From the NCBI GenBank assembly GCA_019419645.1, contig DXZN01000030.1:1-22753 (forward strand): a stretch of DNA of 22,753 nucleotides, written 5' to 3'. Shown piece after piece: positions 7,246 to 14,351 of the stretch. Numbering within the stretch: position 1 is the stretch's first letter; every line of letters begins with the position of its first letter. The notes below the pieces were generated by a model. The model was not told the origin of the DNA. It searched no databases and saw only the letters and a program-made list of their open reading frames with translations. The position numbers and the translations under genes are program-made. This DNA comes from Collinsella sp. (GTDB lineage Bacteria; Actinomycetota; Coriobacteriia; Coriobacteriales; Coriobacteriaceae).

Positions 7246-7965
7246 ATGAAGAGCTTTATTGCCGAGGATTCGTTTTGGGAGCTATTTCCGCAGGCGGCTG
7301 TCGGTGTTGTGGTCGTAAAGGGCATGAAGCCCGCGGCTCAGATTCCTCAAGAGGACGTTGATGCGATTGCCGCGTTGCTCGACCGCGCCAATATCGATGC
7401 GGAGCGTCACCTGACGAGTGATACCATCAGCGAGAATGCGCCGGTTAAGGCATGGCGCGAGGCTTATCGGCTGTTCAAGACCAAAAAGGGCGCGCGTTGC
7501 TCAATTGAGAACCTGCTCAAGCGCGTGCTCAAGGGCAAACCGGTGGGCCACATTACGCCCGCGGTGGACATCTGCAACACGGTGTCACTGACCTACGCGC
7601 TGCCCGTTGGCGGCGAGGACCTGCATGCGATTGAGGGGGATCTTCGCTTGAAGGTGACTGACGGCGGCGATGCGTTCCTGCCACTTGGCGAGGAAACGGA
7701 TGACCCGACGCTGCCCGGCGAGCTCGCCTACATCGATGATGCGGGCGCCGTATGCCGCTGCTGGAACTGGCGCGATGGCGTTCGCACGGCGCTGTCCGAC
7801 GATTCGGCCGATGCATTCCTGGCGATTGAGTGCGTGGAGCCCGAGCGGATGGGGGATTGCCAGGCTGCCGTTGATCGTCTCGCCGAGTTGCTCGAGCGCT
7901 ATCTGGGAGCGACGGTTGTCGTTAAGACGCTTGTGACCCGCGACAATCCCTGCGTGGAACTGTAA
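7246..7965 (+). CDS. B3/B4 tRNA-binding-domain protein (stand-alone PheRS beta-like editing domain)
   Basis: 239 residues, soluble. The sequence from about residue 60 to 225, including VDICNTVSLTYALPVGGEDL and CRCWNWRDGVRTALSDDSADAFLAIE, matches the B3/B4 domain found in the phenylalanyl-tRNA synthetase beta chain and in free-standing proteins. In PheRS this domain hydrolyses mischarged Tyr-tRNAPhe; free-standing members are suspected trans-editing or tRNA/amino-acid-binding proteins, mostly uncharacterised. ATG 7246 is chosen over the in-frame ATG 7231 because AAGGGAG (7234-7240) sits 5 nt before it. Expression may be attenuated by the upstream terminator. It is followed by a family A hairpin, so it is probably monocistronic. 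Confidence 0.8.
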   Translation: MKSFIAEDSFWELFPQAAVGVVVVKGMKPAAQIPQEDVDAIAALLDRANIDAERHLTSDTISENAPVKAWREAYRLFKTKKGARCSIENLLKRVLKGKPVGHITPAVDICNTVSLTYALPVGGEDLHAIEGDLRLKVTDGGDAFLPLGEETDDPTLPGELAYIDDAGAVCRCWNWRDGVRTALSDDSADAFLAIECVEPERMGDCQAAVDRLAELLERYLGATVVVKTLVTRDNPCVEL

Positions 7966-7993
7966 CGACGCCTGCGGATCATGTTCGCCGGTC

Positions 7994-8035
7994 AAAACCA
8001 CTACAAAGGTGCCTGTCCCCTTTGTGGTGGTTTTT
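7994..8035. terminator. Hairpin repeat family A, copy 2 (after the B3/B4-domain gene)
   Basis: AAAACCACTACAAAGG paired with CCTTTGTGGTGGTTTTT, loop core TGCCTGTCC, reverse orientation to copy 1. The T in the left arm gives a U-G pair in the + transcript. It starts 28 nt after the stop and ends in a T-tract. Confidence 0.8.
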
Positions 8036-8138
8036 ATGTTGATGGGTTAACAAATGGGATATTTGGGTATGGGTGTTGCCTTGTGCGGCTAAGATGTTTA
8101 CCCGTTAGCATCATGCAAGCGAAAGGCGGTCGTCTCCC

Positions 8139-8588
8139 ATGCAGCAGAACGACGAGACACGTTTCGAGGACTTTGTCGGACTGATCAGCGGGCTCTACAA
8201 GGAGATCCAGCGCATTAAGACATCCGAGGGCGCAAGGCTGGGCCTCAAGGGCTCCGACGTTATGTGCCTGTACTATCTTGAGCGCAGCAAGGACGGCCTG
8301 ACTGGCGCTGACCTGGCTCGCATGGCAGGCGTGACCCGTGCCGCCGTCTCGCGCACGCTCGCGCATCTGGAGGAGGGCGGCTACGTCGAGGTCGACGACT
8401 CGGGTGATGCAGCCGTTAAGTATCGTGCCCCGGTGCGCCTGACCGCTCTGGGCGGCGAGAGCATGAGCGAGGCGGACCGCATCATTCGCGAGGTGCTCGA
8501 CACCACCGGTAAGGCTATGGGTGTGGAGCAGCGCGAGCAGATGTATGCGTCGCTGCGTACGATTCTCAACACCCTGCGTGAGATCTAA
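8139..8588 (+). CDS. MarR-family transcriptional regulator
   Basis: 149 residues, the usual MarR size. A winged helix-turn-helix is visible: helices around 40-60, recognition helix in GVTRAAVSRTLAHLEEGGYV (64-83), and a beta-wing to about 101 ending in VRLTALGG. Flanking helices would form the dimer interface. MarR proteins are dimeric repressors that bind palindromes and release with small ligands. ATG 8139 is preceded by GAAAGG (8121-8126) at a rather long 12-nt spacing. The next gene on the same strand is a DegV fatty-acid-binding protein, and some MarR members (FabT) control fatty-acid synthesis, so a lipid signal is a reasonable guess. No clear operator found. Confidence 0.88.
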   Translation: MQQNDETRFEDFVGLISGLYKEIQRIKTSEGARLGLKGSDVMCLYYLERSKDGLTGADLARMAGVTRAAVSRTLAHLEEGGYVEVDDSGDAAVKYRAPVRLTALGGESMSEADRIIREVLDTTGKAMGVEQREQMYASLRTILNTLREI

Positions 8589-8707
8589 GGCCGCCAAGGC
8601 ATTTGCTTTCCATTAAAAACTGCATAGTCCCGTTTGAGCGCGTATGCCGTGCCGGGGCATTGCTGTCAAAATTCCCCGCGCGGGACCTGCGCAAGAAAGG
8701 ATTCGTT

Positions 8708-9562
8708 ATGTCCGTCCGCATTATTACCGATTCCGCAAGCGATATGTCGCCGGCGGAGCACCCCGCTCTGCGTGTTCTGCCGCTGTCCGTCACCTTTGGC
8801 ACCGATGTGTATATGGATGGCGTCGACATCGATCACCAGCGCTTTTACGAGATGCTTGTGGAGCGCGATGAGCTGCCCAAGACCGGTCAGGTCAACCCGT
8901 ACGCCTTTTCGCAGGCGATTGCCGAAGCGCGTGAGGCCGGCGATGAGGCCGTGATTATTACCGTGGGCGCCAAGCTCTCGGGCACCAATCAGAGTGCCCG
9001 CACCGCACTTGCCGAGGCCCCGGGCGGCGATGTGTACGTGGTGGATAGCAATAACGTTACCCTGGGCGAGCGCGTGCTGGTCGAGTATGCCCTGCGCTTG
9101 GTGGACGAGGGCCAGGGCGCGGCTCAGGTTGCGGCGGCTGTCGAGGCCGTGCGCGACCGCGTGGTCGTCATCGGCCTGCTCGAGACGTTGGAGTACCTGG
9201 TGCGCGGCGGTCGCCTGTCTGCTGCTGCCGGCGCCGTGGGCACGCTGCTCAACGTAAAGCCCGTTGTGGCTGCCGAGGACGGTCTGATCGTGCAGCTGGG
9301 CAAGGCGCGCGGTTCCAAGAACGGCCGTAACCTGCTCAACCAGAAGGTCGAAAAGGCAGGCGGCATCGACTTTTCCATGCCGCTGGCGCTCGGCTATACG
9401 GGCCTTTCGGATGCGGTGCTCAAGAAGTATATCGAGGACAGCGCGGCACTGTGGGCTGGCCACACCGAGGGCGAACTGCCCGTTCACACCATCGGCGCCA
9501 CCATCGGCACCCATGTAGGCCCCGGCGCCGTAGCCGTAGCCTTCTTCCAGCCCGTTAACTAG
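8708..9562 (+). CDS. DegV-family fatty-acid-binding protein (FakB-like)
   Basis: 284 residues, soluble. DegV/FakB proteins hold a fatty acid and present it to the kinase FakA, making acyl-phosphate for phospholipid synthesis. Seen: N-terminal RIITDSASDMSP (4-15), KTGQVNP (58-64), the LSGTNQSA loop (90-97) that binds the carboxylate in this family, and the LEYLVRGGRLS segment conserved near the middle. The frame is open from 8603, but ATG 8708 has AAGGA 6 nt upstream and begins exactly at the conserved start. The partner kinase FakA is not in the window. It follows the MarR gene by 119 bp with no terminator between, so cotranscription is possible. A family A hairpin begins 10 nt after the stop. 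Confidence 0.9.
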   Translation: MSVRIITDSASDMSPAEHPALRVLPLSVTFGTDVYMDGVDIDHQRFYEMLVERDELPKTGQVNPYAFSQAIAEAREAGDEAVIITVGAKLSGTNQSARTALAEAPGGDVYVVDSNNVTLGERVLVEYALRLVDEGQGAAQVAAAVEAVRDRVVVIGLLETLEYLVRGGRLSAAAGAVGTLLNVKPVVAAEDGLIVQLGKARGSKNGRNLLNQKVEKAGGIDFSMPLALGYTGLSDAVLKKYIEDSAALWAGHTEGELPVHTIGATIGTHVGPGAVAVAFFQPVN

Positions 9563-9572
9563 CCCACCTGCC

Positions 9573-9612
9573 AAAACCACCACAAAGGGGACAGGCACCT
9601 TTGTGGTGGTTT
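9573..9612. terminator. Hairpin repeat family A, copy 3 (after the DegV gene)
   Basis: AAAACCACCACAAAGG and CCTTTGTGGTGGTTT with loop core GGACAGGCA; perfect stem, same orientation as copy 1. It begins 10 nt after the DegV stop. Confidence 0.8.
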
Positions 9613-9641
9613 ATGCTATTCCGGGTGGAAGGGAGCGAGCA

Positions 9642-9962
9642 ATGGCGTCTGAGGGCTTTTTTGAGCGGGTGTACGAGGTGGTCGAGCAGATTCCCGAGGG
9701 GATGGTCGCCACGTATGGTCAGGTGGCGCTGCTTGCTGGACGTCCACGAAGTGCGCGGTACGTGGGGTATGCCCTGCATGGCAATCCGCGCCCCGGCGAG
9801 ATTCCCTGTCACCGCGTGGTGTTTGCCGATGGCCGCATATGCGATGGTTTTGCTTTTGGCGGTCCCGATGCTCAACGTGAGCTTTTGCTAGGGGAGGGTG
9901 TGGCGTTTAAGGACGACATGCACGTCGACTTGGCCGCCTGTCGCTGGCCTGCAGGGCTCTAG
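9642..9962 (+). CDS. MGMT-family O6-alkylguanine-DNA alkyltransferase, DNA-binding domain only
   Basis: 106 residues. Contains the whole alkyltransferase catalytic/DNA-binding domain but no N-terminal Ada/Ogt-like domain. Seen: ATYGQVA (23-29), RYVGYALHGNP (39-49; Arg39 at the arginine-finger position) and PCHRVV (55-60) with the acceptor Cys56. Because the Cys is present it is not a classic alkyltransferase-like (ATL) protein, which has Trp or another residue there; it should be able to take an alkyl group from O6-alkylguanine, or it may flag lesions for excision repair. ATG 9642 with GGGAG (9631-9635) 6 nt upstream is preferred over the frame opening at 9603, which would begin inside a hairpin repeat. 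Monocistronic between two family A hairpins. Confidence 0.85.
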   Translation: MASEGFFERVYEVVEQIPEGMVATYGQVALLAGRPRSARYVGYALHGNPRPGEIPCHRVVFADGRICDGFAFGGPDAQRELLLGEGVAFKDDMHVDLAACRWPAGL

Positions 9963-9979
9963 CGGCTCTGCCGTGGCTT

Positions 9980-10019
9980 AAACCACCACAAAGGTGCCTA
10001 TCCCCTTTGTGGTGGTTTT
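9980..10019. terminator. Hairpin repeat family A, copy 4 (after the MGMT gene)
   Basis: AAACCACCACAAAGG and CCTTTGTGGTGGTTTT with loop core TGCCTATCC (one base different from the other copies). It begins 17 nt after the MGMT stop, orientation as copy 2. Confidence 0.8.
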
Positions 10020-10024
10020 GGCAG

Positions 10025-10095
10025 GTTTACCGAGGTTAACTTATGGAGAAGGTATGGCGGCGCGGTTTGTCGCAGCAAAGTAAACCACGGTGAAC
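10025..10095. other. Pair of related GTTTACC/GGTTAAC-type palindromic sites around a 16-codon ORF
   Basis: GTTTACCGAGGTTAAC (10025-10040) is a near-palindrome. GTAAACCACGGTGAAC (10080-10095) matches its reverse complement at 13 of 16 positions. Between them ATG 10043 starts a 16-codon frame (MEKVWRRGLSQQSKPR) ending at TGA 10091-10093. This could be a two-site operator, a leader peptide, or a remnant. The rest of the 9963-10293 gap holds an imperfect GCAGGC/GCCTGC hairpin (about 10117-10147) and the trpS terminator. Confidence 0.25.
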
Positions 10096-10200
10096 TATAT
10101 TGTTTTCAGCAACGGAGCAGGCAATAGGCGATGAAAAAGCCTGCCCTGTTGAGTTTGATTCGCATTCCTCCCCTCTGTGCGATTCAACGGTGTACTTCGG

Positions 10201-10240
10201 GAACAGGCCCGCTGGCAACTATCTGCCAGCGGGCCTGTTC
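10201..10240. terminator. Perfect 17-bp hairpin between the converging MGMT and trpS transcripts
   Basis: GAACAGGCCCGCTGGCA (10201-10217), 6-nt loop ACTATC, exact complement at 10224-10240. Very stable. The + strand side is followed by CTGTTT; there is no strong T-tract on the minus side. Most likely the trpS 3' end. Confidence 0.65.
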
Positions 10241-10293
10241 CTGTTTCGGTGAGGATTCAGCCTCACCGTCTATGTTGTGCGAAGGCGCTTTGC

Positions 10294-11343
10294 CTAGTAC
10301 ACCATGCCCATGGCGTCCTGAACCTCGCCCAGGGTCTGCTCGGCGATCTCATTGGCGCGACGGTTGCCCTCGTGCAGGACGTCCTTTACGTAATCCAGGT
10401 CGTTCTCGTAGCGCTGGCGACGCTCACGGATCGGCGCGAAGTACTCGTTGACGGCCTCGGTCACGTACTTCTTGAGCTGGCCGGAGCCGCCCATGCCAAT
10501 CTCCTCGGCAATCTCGACTTCGGAACGGCCGGTGCAGATGGCGGCCGTCGAAAGCAGACCGGACACGCCGGGGCGGTTCTCGGGATCGAACGTGATCATG
10601 CGCTCGGAGTCGGTCTGGCTCTTCTTGATGCGCTTGGCCGTCTCCTCGGCGGTCATCGAGATGTTGATGGCGTTACCGTAGCTCTTGCTCATCTTGCGAC
10701 CGTCCAGGCCCGGCAGCAGCGGGGTCTCGGACAGCAGTGCGTCGACCTCGGGGAACACCTTGCCGTAGCGGTTGTTAAAGCGGCGGGCGATGGTGCGGGT
10801 GAGCTCGATGTGCGGCAGCTGGTCGCGACCGACGGGCACCACATTGCCCTTGCAGAACAGGATGTCGCAGGCCTGGTGCACCGGGTAGGTGAGCAGAAGG
10901 CCGGTGAGCTCGTGGCCCGAGGCCTCCATCTCGGCCTTGACCGTGGGGTTGCGCGCCAGCTCGGCCTCGGACACCAGCGACAGGAACGGCAGCATGAGCT
11001 GGTTGGCGGCGGGCACGGCGGAGTGCGCGTAGATCATGGTCTTGTCGGGGTCGATGCCGCAGGCAAGGTAGTCCATGACCATGTTGTACACGTTGTCCTG
11101 GATGTGCTCGGTCGTGTCGCGGTCGGTGATGACCTGGTAGTCGGCGATGAGTACGTTGGTCTTGGCACCCATGTTCTGCAGCTCCACACGGCCCTTGAGG
11201 GTGCCGAAGTAGTGACCCAGATGCAGACGGCCGGTGGGGCGGTCGCCGGTGAGCATGGTGAACTTGTCGGGCGTCTTGGCCAGGCCCTCGCGAATGGCGT
11301 TGCTCTTCTGCAGAGCGACTTCGTAGCTGTTCTCGTTTGGCAT
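10294..11343 (-). CDS. trpS: Tryptophanyl-tRNA synthetase
   Basis: 349 residues, class I aminoacyl-tRNA synthetase that charges tRNATrp with tryptophan using ATP; cytosolic dimer. Class I signatures are seen: GDRPTGRLHLGHYFG (33-47, HIGH-type HLGH at 41-44) and GRKMSKS (215-221). Length is typical of bacterial TrpRS. The frame extends to 11487, but ATG 11343-11341 has AGGAGC (reverse complement of 11349-11354) 5 nt upstream and starts at the family position. No T-box is visible upstream; only about 160 bp separate it from the end of the WecA-like gene on the same strand, with no clear terminator between. Ends before the strong 10201-10240 hairpin. Confidence 0.96.
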   Translation of the reverse strand: MPNENSYEVALQKSNAIREGLAKTPDKFTMLTGDRPTGRLHLGHYFGTLKGRVELQNMGAKTNVLIADYQVITDRDTTEHIQDNVYNMVMDYLACGIDPDKTMIYAHSAVPAANQLMLPFLSLVSEAELARNPTVKAEMEASGHELTGLLLTYPVHQACDILFCKGNVVPVGRDQLPHIELTRTIARRFNNRYGKVFPEVDALLSETPLLPGLDGRKMSKSYGNAINISMTAEETAKRIKKSQTDSERMITFDPENRPGVSGLLSTAAICTGRSEVEIAEEIGMGGSGQLKKYVTEAVNEYFAPIRERRQRYENDLDYVKDVLHEGNRRANEIAEQTLGEVQDAMGMVY

Positions 11344-11502
11344 AATTGCTCCTAACGTATGTTCATGGGTCAAGATGATAACGCGTTTATTGGAGGGGCG
11401 GGGCGTAAGTAGGCGAGGGGCTGGCAAGGGGTGGCTTACGCGATTGATGCGATGTAGTTGCACTTGGTCAGCGATGCCTTGGCACATTCTCGGCAGCTTA
11501 CC

Positions 11503-12702
11503 CTAGAGCTTGTGGTGGCGCTCTTCCTTACGTTCTTCGGCTGCCTGCTCCTCCTGCTTAAAGGCGGGGTCGTCGGGGGTGACGAGCTCATCCTCGTGTG
11601 TGCGCTTGTTGTAATGGTGGCGCAGCACGGGCTCAAACAGATGTAGATGCTTGGCAAAGGCCGCCGAGCCAATGGCGAGCACGGTAAAGATGAGCACGCG
11701 CATGGGCACCTCGACCTGGTTAATCGCGGCGGCGCCGGCCGAAAGCATAATGCACCAGGCGTAGATGAGGAGCACTGCCTGTTTTTGGTTGTAGCCCTCT
11801 TGGATCAGGCGGTGGTGGATGTGGCCCTTGTCGGCCTGCCCGATGCTAATGTGGGCGCGCTTGCGGCGCACGATGGCGCTAAACGTGTCGATGATGGGCA
11901 CGCCGGCAACGATGAGTGGGATGATAAGCGAGGTGAGCGCGGCGGTGCGGCTCACGTTGAGCAACGAGATGGAGCCCAGCGCAAAGCCCAGAAGCAGCGA
12001 CCCCGAGTCGCCCAAGAAGATGCTTGCGGGGTTGAAGTTGTAGCGCAAAAAGGCCAGGCAGGCGCCAAAGAGCGCAATGGAGAGCGCGGCGGCGTCGATG
12101 CGGCCCGAGAGAACGGCCATCGAAAACATGGTGAACGACGCGATGCCGCAGATGCCCGTGGCCAAGCCGTCGAGGCCGTCGATGAGGTTAATGATGTTGG
12201 TGAATGCCACCAGATAGATCACGGTGATGGGGTAGGCGAGCCATCCGAGCATGATCTCGCCGGGGGCAAACGGGTTGACGATGACGCCGATGCGCAGGCC
12301 GCCCACGCAGGCGATGAGCGCGGCGAGGACCTGACCGGCCAGTTTTTGCTTGGGCTTGAGCTGGAAGACGTCGTCGATAGCGCCGGTCGCAAAGATGACG
12401 GTAAAGGAGAGCGCCAGCATGGGATAGCTAATGTGAAGGCGCGGGTGCGGCACCAGGACGGGCGGCCAGCCTAGGTGCCAGGTGCCTAGGATTTGCACAA
12501 TGCAGGCAACGACCAGGCCCAAAAACACCGCCGTTCCGCCCAAACGCGGGATGGGCTTGGTGTTGATGCGGCGCTTGGAAGGATAGTCGACGGCGTCGAG
12601 CTTAATTGCCAAGCGCTTGACCAGGGGCACAATGAGGAAGGTCGTGATAAAGGCCGCCGCTGCCACGCATAGGTACGGTATGTAGCTCGGGGATGAAGCC
12701 AT
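11503..12702 (-). CDS. WecA/TagO-type undecaprenyl-phosphate sugar-1-phosphate transferase (glycosyltransferase family 4)
   Basis: 399 residues from ATG 12702, or 405 from the in-frame TTG 12720; neither has a Shine-Dalgarno sequence, so the start is uncertain. A polytopic membrane enzyme of the MraY/WecA superfamily that transfers HexNAc-1-phosphate from a UDP-sugar to undecaprenyl phosphate, the first step of wall glycopolymer or O-antigen-type synthesis. Seen in order: PSKRRINTKPIPRLGG near the N-terminus, GAIDDVFQLKPKQK (catalytic Asp-Asp), NLIDGLDGLATG, FLGDSGSLLLGF and the cytoplasmic KGHIHHRL motif of the WecA branch. The C-terminal ~40 residues are charged. The HIHH motif and separate location argue against MraY of peptidoglycan synthesis. 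Same strand as trpS, likely transcribed separately. Confidence 0.88.
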   Translation of the reverse strand: MASSPSYIPYLCVAAAAFITTFLIVPLVKRLAIKLDAVDYPSKRRINTKPIPRLGGTAVFLGLVVACIVQILGTWHLGWPPVLVPHPRLHISYPMLALSFTVIFATGAIDDVFQLKPKQKLAGQVLAALIACVGGLRIGVIVNPFAPGEIMLGWLAYPITVIYLVAFTNIINLIDGLDGLATGICGIASFTMFSMAVLSGRIDAAALSIALFGACLAFLRYNFNPASIFLGDSGSLLLGFALGSISLLNVSRTAALTSLIIPLIVAGVPIIDTFSAIVRRKRAHISIGQADKGHIHHRLIQEGYNQKQAVLLIYAWCIMLSAGAAAINQVEVPMRVLIFTVLAIGSAAFAKHLHLFEPVLRHHYNKRTHEDELVTPDDPAFKQEEQAAEERKEERHHKL

Positions 12703-12794
12703 GAATCTAAAAACCGCCAAGCGTCGAAGGAAAAGGTCAGAAGAACGCCATGCGCAAAGGGCATAGCCGAACCATGATACTCGACCACGGGGGG

Positions 12795-12812
12795 TGCATG
12801 GAATTGCATGCA
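12795..12812. promoter_or_regulatory. Inverted repeat TGCATG-N6-CATGCA upstream of the WecA-like gene
   Basis: A perfect 6-bp inverted repeat about 95 bp upstream of the WecA-like start. On the minus strand a -10-like TATCAT (12774-12779) lies immediately downstream, so the repeat would cover the -35 region. Possible operator; no regulator known. Confidence 0.25.
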
Positions 12813-12894
12813 GCGATAATCACGCGCTTACCAGATATTGGGATGTTGTCGATGGCTTGTCGGGATACCGGCGGGGATCCATATGGGCTGTAAT

Positions 12895-12961
12895 GGTGGT
12901 TTTCGGCAAATGAAAACCACCCCCCACGTTACGAAAATGAACCCACCTAAAACAGGTGGGT
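12895..12961. other. Two adjacent hairpins in the divergent intergenic region
   Basis: GGTGGTTTTC (12895-12904) pairs with GAAAACCACC (12912-12921), a 10-bp stem with a 7-nt loop. ACCCACCT (12941-12948) pairs with AGGTGGGT (12954-12961), an 8-bp stem with a 5-nt loop. The first uses the same arm words as the family A hairpin repeat but in inside-out order. They precede the candidate structured RNA. Confidence 0.45.
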
Positions 12962-12983
12962 GCCCTCATCGACTGTTCCAGCG

Positions 12984-13104
12984 TCCTTAACAACGAAGGA
13001 TACCTGTACTAGGTACGACTGTGTGGGCTCCCTAAATAAACGCGACGGTTCACCCAGTTGCTCCGCGGGGGGCGGAATACCTACATCATAAAGCGGCACT
13101 TTAT
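12984..13104 (+). ncRNA. Candidate structured RNA (three-way junction) upstream of the radical SAM gene
   Basis: Within a 500-bp gene-free gap. TAGGTA (13010-13015) can pair with TACCTA (13078-13083), closing a junction of two further stems: ACTGTGTG (13018-13025) with CACCCAGT (13051-13058, one mismatch) and TCCGC (13062-13066) with GCGGA (13072-13076). The G-rich loop of the latter (13067-13071) could pair with CTCCC (13028-13033) in the other loop. AGGTA can instead pair with TACCT at 13001-13005. Flanking stems are TCCTT/AAGGA (12984-13000) and ATAAAG/CTTTAT (13088-13104). TTGACA at 13116 may begin a promoter for the next gene. The strand is inferred; no known RNA family was recognised. 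Confidence 0.35.
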
Positions 13105-13227
13105 CGATTCCAGTCTTGACATTACAAAAATCGTGTCGGACGATTACGGCGCCTTGGGCTCGAGCCGTCTGTGCGGTTGGTCCCTTTACGTTTGAGCTGC
13201 TGAATCATTGTTTTGGAGCATGTTTTT

Positions 13228-14172
13228 ATGCCGACGTCGTTGACCGAACTTTTTTCGCCCGCCTGCCATTTGTGTCCGCGCCGTTGCGGTGCGGCGCGCG
13301 ACGAGGGCGCGCGTGGCGTGTGCGGCGCCGACAACACGCTTAAGGTCGCCCGCGCGGCGCTCCATATGTGGGAGGAGCCGCCCATTTCGGGCGAGGCCGG
13401 CTCGGGTACGATTTTCTTTAGCGGCTGTTCGCTCAAATGTATCTACTGCCAAAACCACGAGATCTCGACGGGCAATTTCGGTCTTGAGATTTTGCCCGAG
13501 CGTTTGGTCGAGATTATGCTGGAGCTGCAGGACCAGGGCGCCAATAACATCAACCTGGTGACGGCGACGCACTATGCGCACCTGTTGCCTGCCGCGATTG
13601 CCGCGGCACGGACGCGCGGGTTGGTCATCCCAATTGTCTACAACACGAGTGGTTACGAGCGCGCGAGTGCCGTGGCGGCGCTGGGCGACCTTGTCGACGT
13701 GTGGCTTACGGACTTTAAATATGCCGATGCCGGGCTTGCTCAGTCGCTTTCTCATATTAAGGACTACCCGCGCGTGGCCGTGTCGGGTCTGGCCCAGATG
13801 GCGCGCGAGATTGAGCGCCGCGGGGGAGAGCTGGTAGACGAGGACGGGCTCATGAGGCGCGGCATAATCGTGCGTCATCTGGTGCTGCCGGGGCATGCGG
13901 ACGATTCGTGCCGCGTGTTGGACCTGGTGTGGCAGACGGTGGGCGACGTGCCGATCTCGGTCATGAACCAGTACACGCCCAATGCCCTCATGCGCGAACA
14001 AGGCGGCGACCTGGCGCGCGCCGTGACGCGCGAGGAGTACGAGCAGGTGCTCGACCATGCCGACGACCTGGGCTTTACGACGATGTTTTGGCAAGAAGGC
14101 GGCGCGGTAGACGAGAGCTTTACCCCGGCGTTCGATACCACCGGTGTTCTTACTAGTGCTCAAACCAGCTAA
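13228..14172 (+). CDS. PflX-like radical SAM protein (pyruvate-formate-lyase-activating-enzyme homologue)
   Basis: 314 residues, cytosolic. The radical SAM cluster motif CSLKCIYC (67-74) ligates a [4Fe-4S] cluster, in the GCNLxCxFCQN context typical of PflX-type proteins rather than true PflA. The N-terminal ACHLCPRRCG plus VCG supplies four more Cys (13, 16, 20, 32), a conserved feature of this subfamily. The substrate of PflX proteins is not established; they are uncharacterised glycyl-radical-activase relatives and no glycyl-radical enzyme is adjacent. ATG 13228 is chosen over TTG 13213 because TTGGAG (13213-13218) supplies a ribosome-binding site 9 nt before it. Monocistronic; it lies downstream of the candidate structured RNA and is followed by a long inverted repeat. 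Confidence 0.82.
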   Translation: MPTSLTELFSPACHLCPRRCGAARDEGARGVCGADNTLKVARAALHMWEEPPISGEAGSGTIFFSGCSLKCIYCQNHEISTGNFGLEILPERLVEIMLELQDQGANNINLVTATHYAHLLPAAIAAARTRGLVIPIVYNTSGYERASAVAALGDLVDVWLTDFKYADAGLAQSLSHIKDYPRVAVSGLAQMAREIERRGGELVDEDGLMRRGIIVRHLVLPGHADDSCRVLDLVWQTVGDVPISVMNQYTPNALMREQGGDLARAVTREEYEQVLDHADDLGFTTMFWQEGGAVDESFTPAFDTTGVLTSAQTS

Positions 14173-14194
14173 TCTGGGACGAGGCTCTTTGAGT

Positions 14195-14298
14195 AGTCTT
14201 TTTGGGACGGGGCTGTTTTAGCTACCCCTGCCGCTGTTCGACCAAACCGTTCGCGTTGTCTGTCGGGGTAGCTAAAACAGCCGCGTCCCAAAAAGACT
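14195..14298. repeat. Long inverted repeat, 34-bp arms with one mismatch
   Basis: Arms 14195-14228 and 14265-14298 match at 33 of 34 positions after reverse complementation; the loop is 36 nt. Each arm contains GTTTTAGCTACCCC next to the loop. A partial similarity (CTGGGACGAGGCTC) precedes the left arm at about 14175. It lies between the radical SAM gene and tRNA-Ala. It is much longer than a terminator needs, suggesting a small non-autonomous mobile element or a processed hairpin RNA. Confidence 0.7.
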
Positions 14299-14310
14299 GG
14301 GTATTGGGCG

Positions 14311-14338
14311 TTGACAGTTGGCGAGCCGTAGGTAAAAT
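14311..14338 (+). promoter_or_regulatory. Promoter of tRNA-Ala
   Basis: TTGACA (14311-14316), 16-bp spacer, TAAAAT (14333-14338): a perfect -35 and a 5-of-6 -10, ending 13 nt before the tRNA. Confidence 0.75.
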
Positions 14339-14351
14339 ATCAACTTGTCCT

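Noticed and set aside
9603..9641. Longer alkyltransferase starting at 9603
   Set aside because: The start would lie inside the hairpin repeat and lacks a ribosome-binding site; ATG 9642 has GGGAG at good spacing.
7034..10019. Regularly recurring short repeats suggesting a CRISPR array
   Set aside because: Repeats are palindromic, lie one per gene end, are separated by whole coding genes and occur in both orientations. There are no spacers and no cas genes.
10177..11355. 392-residue forward open frame over trpS
   Set aside because: Antisense shadow of trpS; composition biased to His, Gly, Val and Ala with no motif.
12895..12921. Seventh copy of the family A hairpin
   Set aside because: The arm words occur in inside-out order (GGTGGTTTT first), the loop differs completely, and it is not at a gene 3' end.
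12940..13110. 6S RNA, tmRNA or SRP RNA as identity for the structured gap
   Set aside because: No tmRNA tRNA-like ends or tag, no SRP GGTCAGG/tetraloop signature, and no long rod with a central bubble as in 6S RNA.
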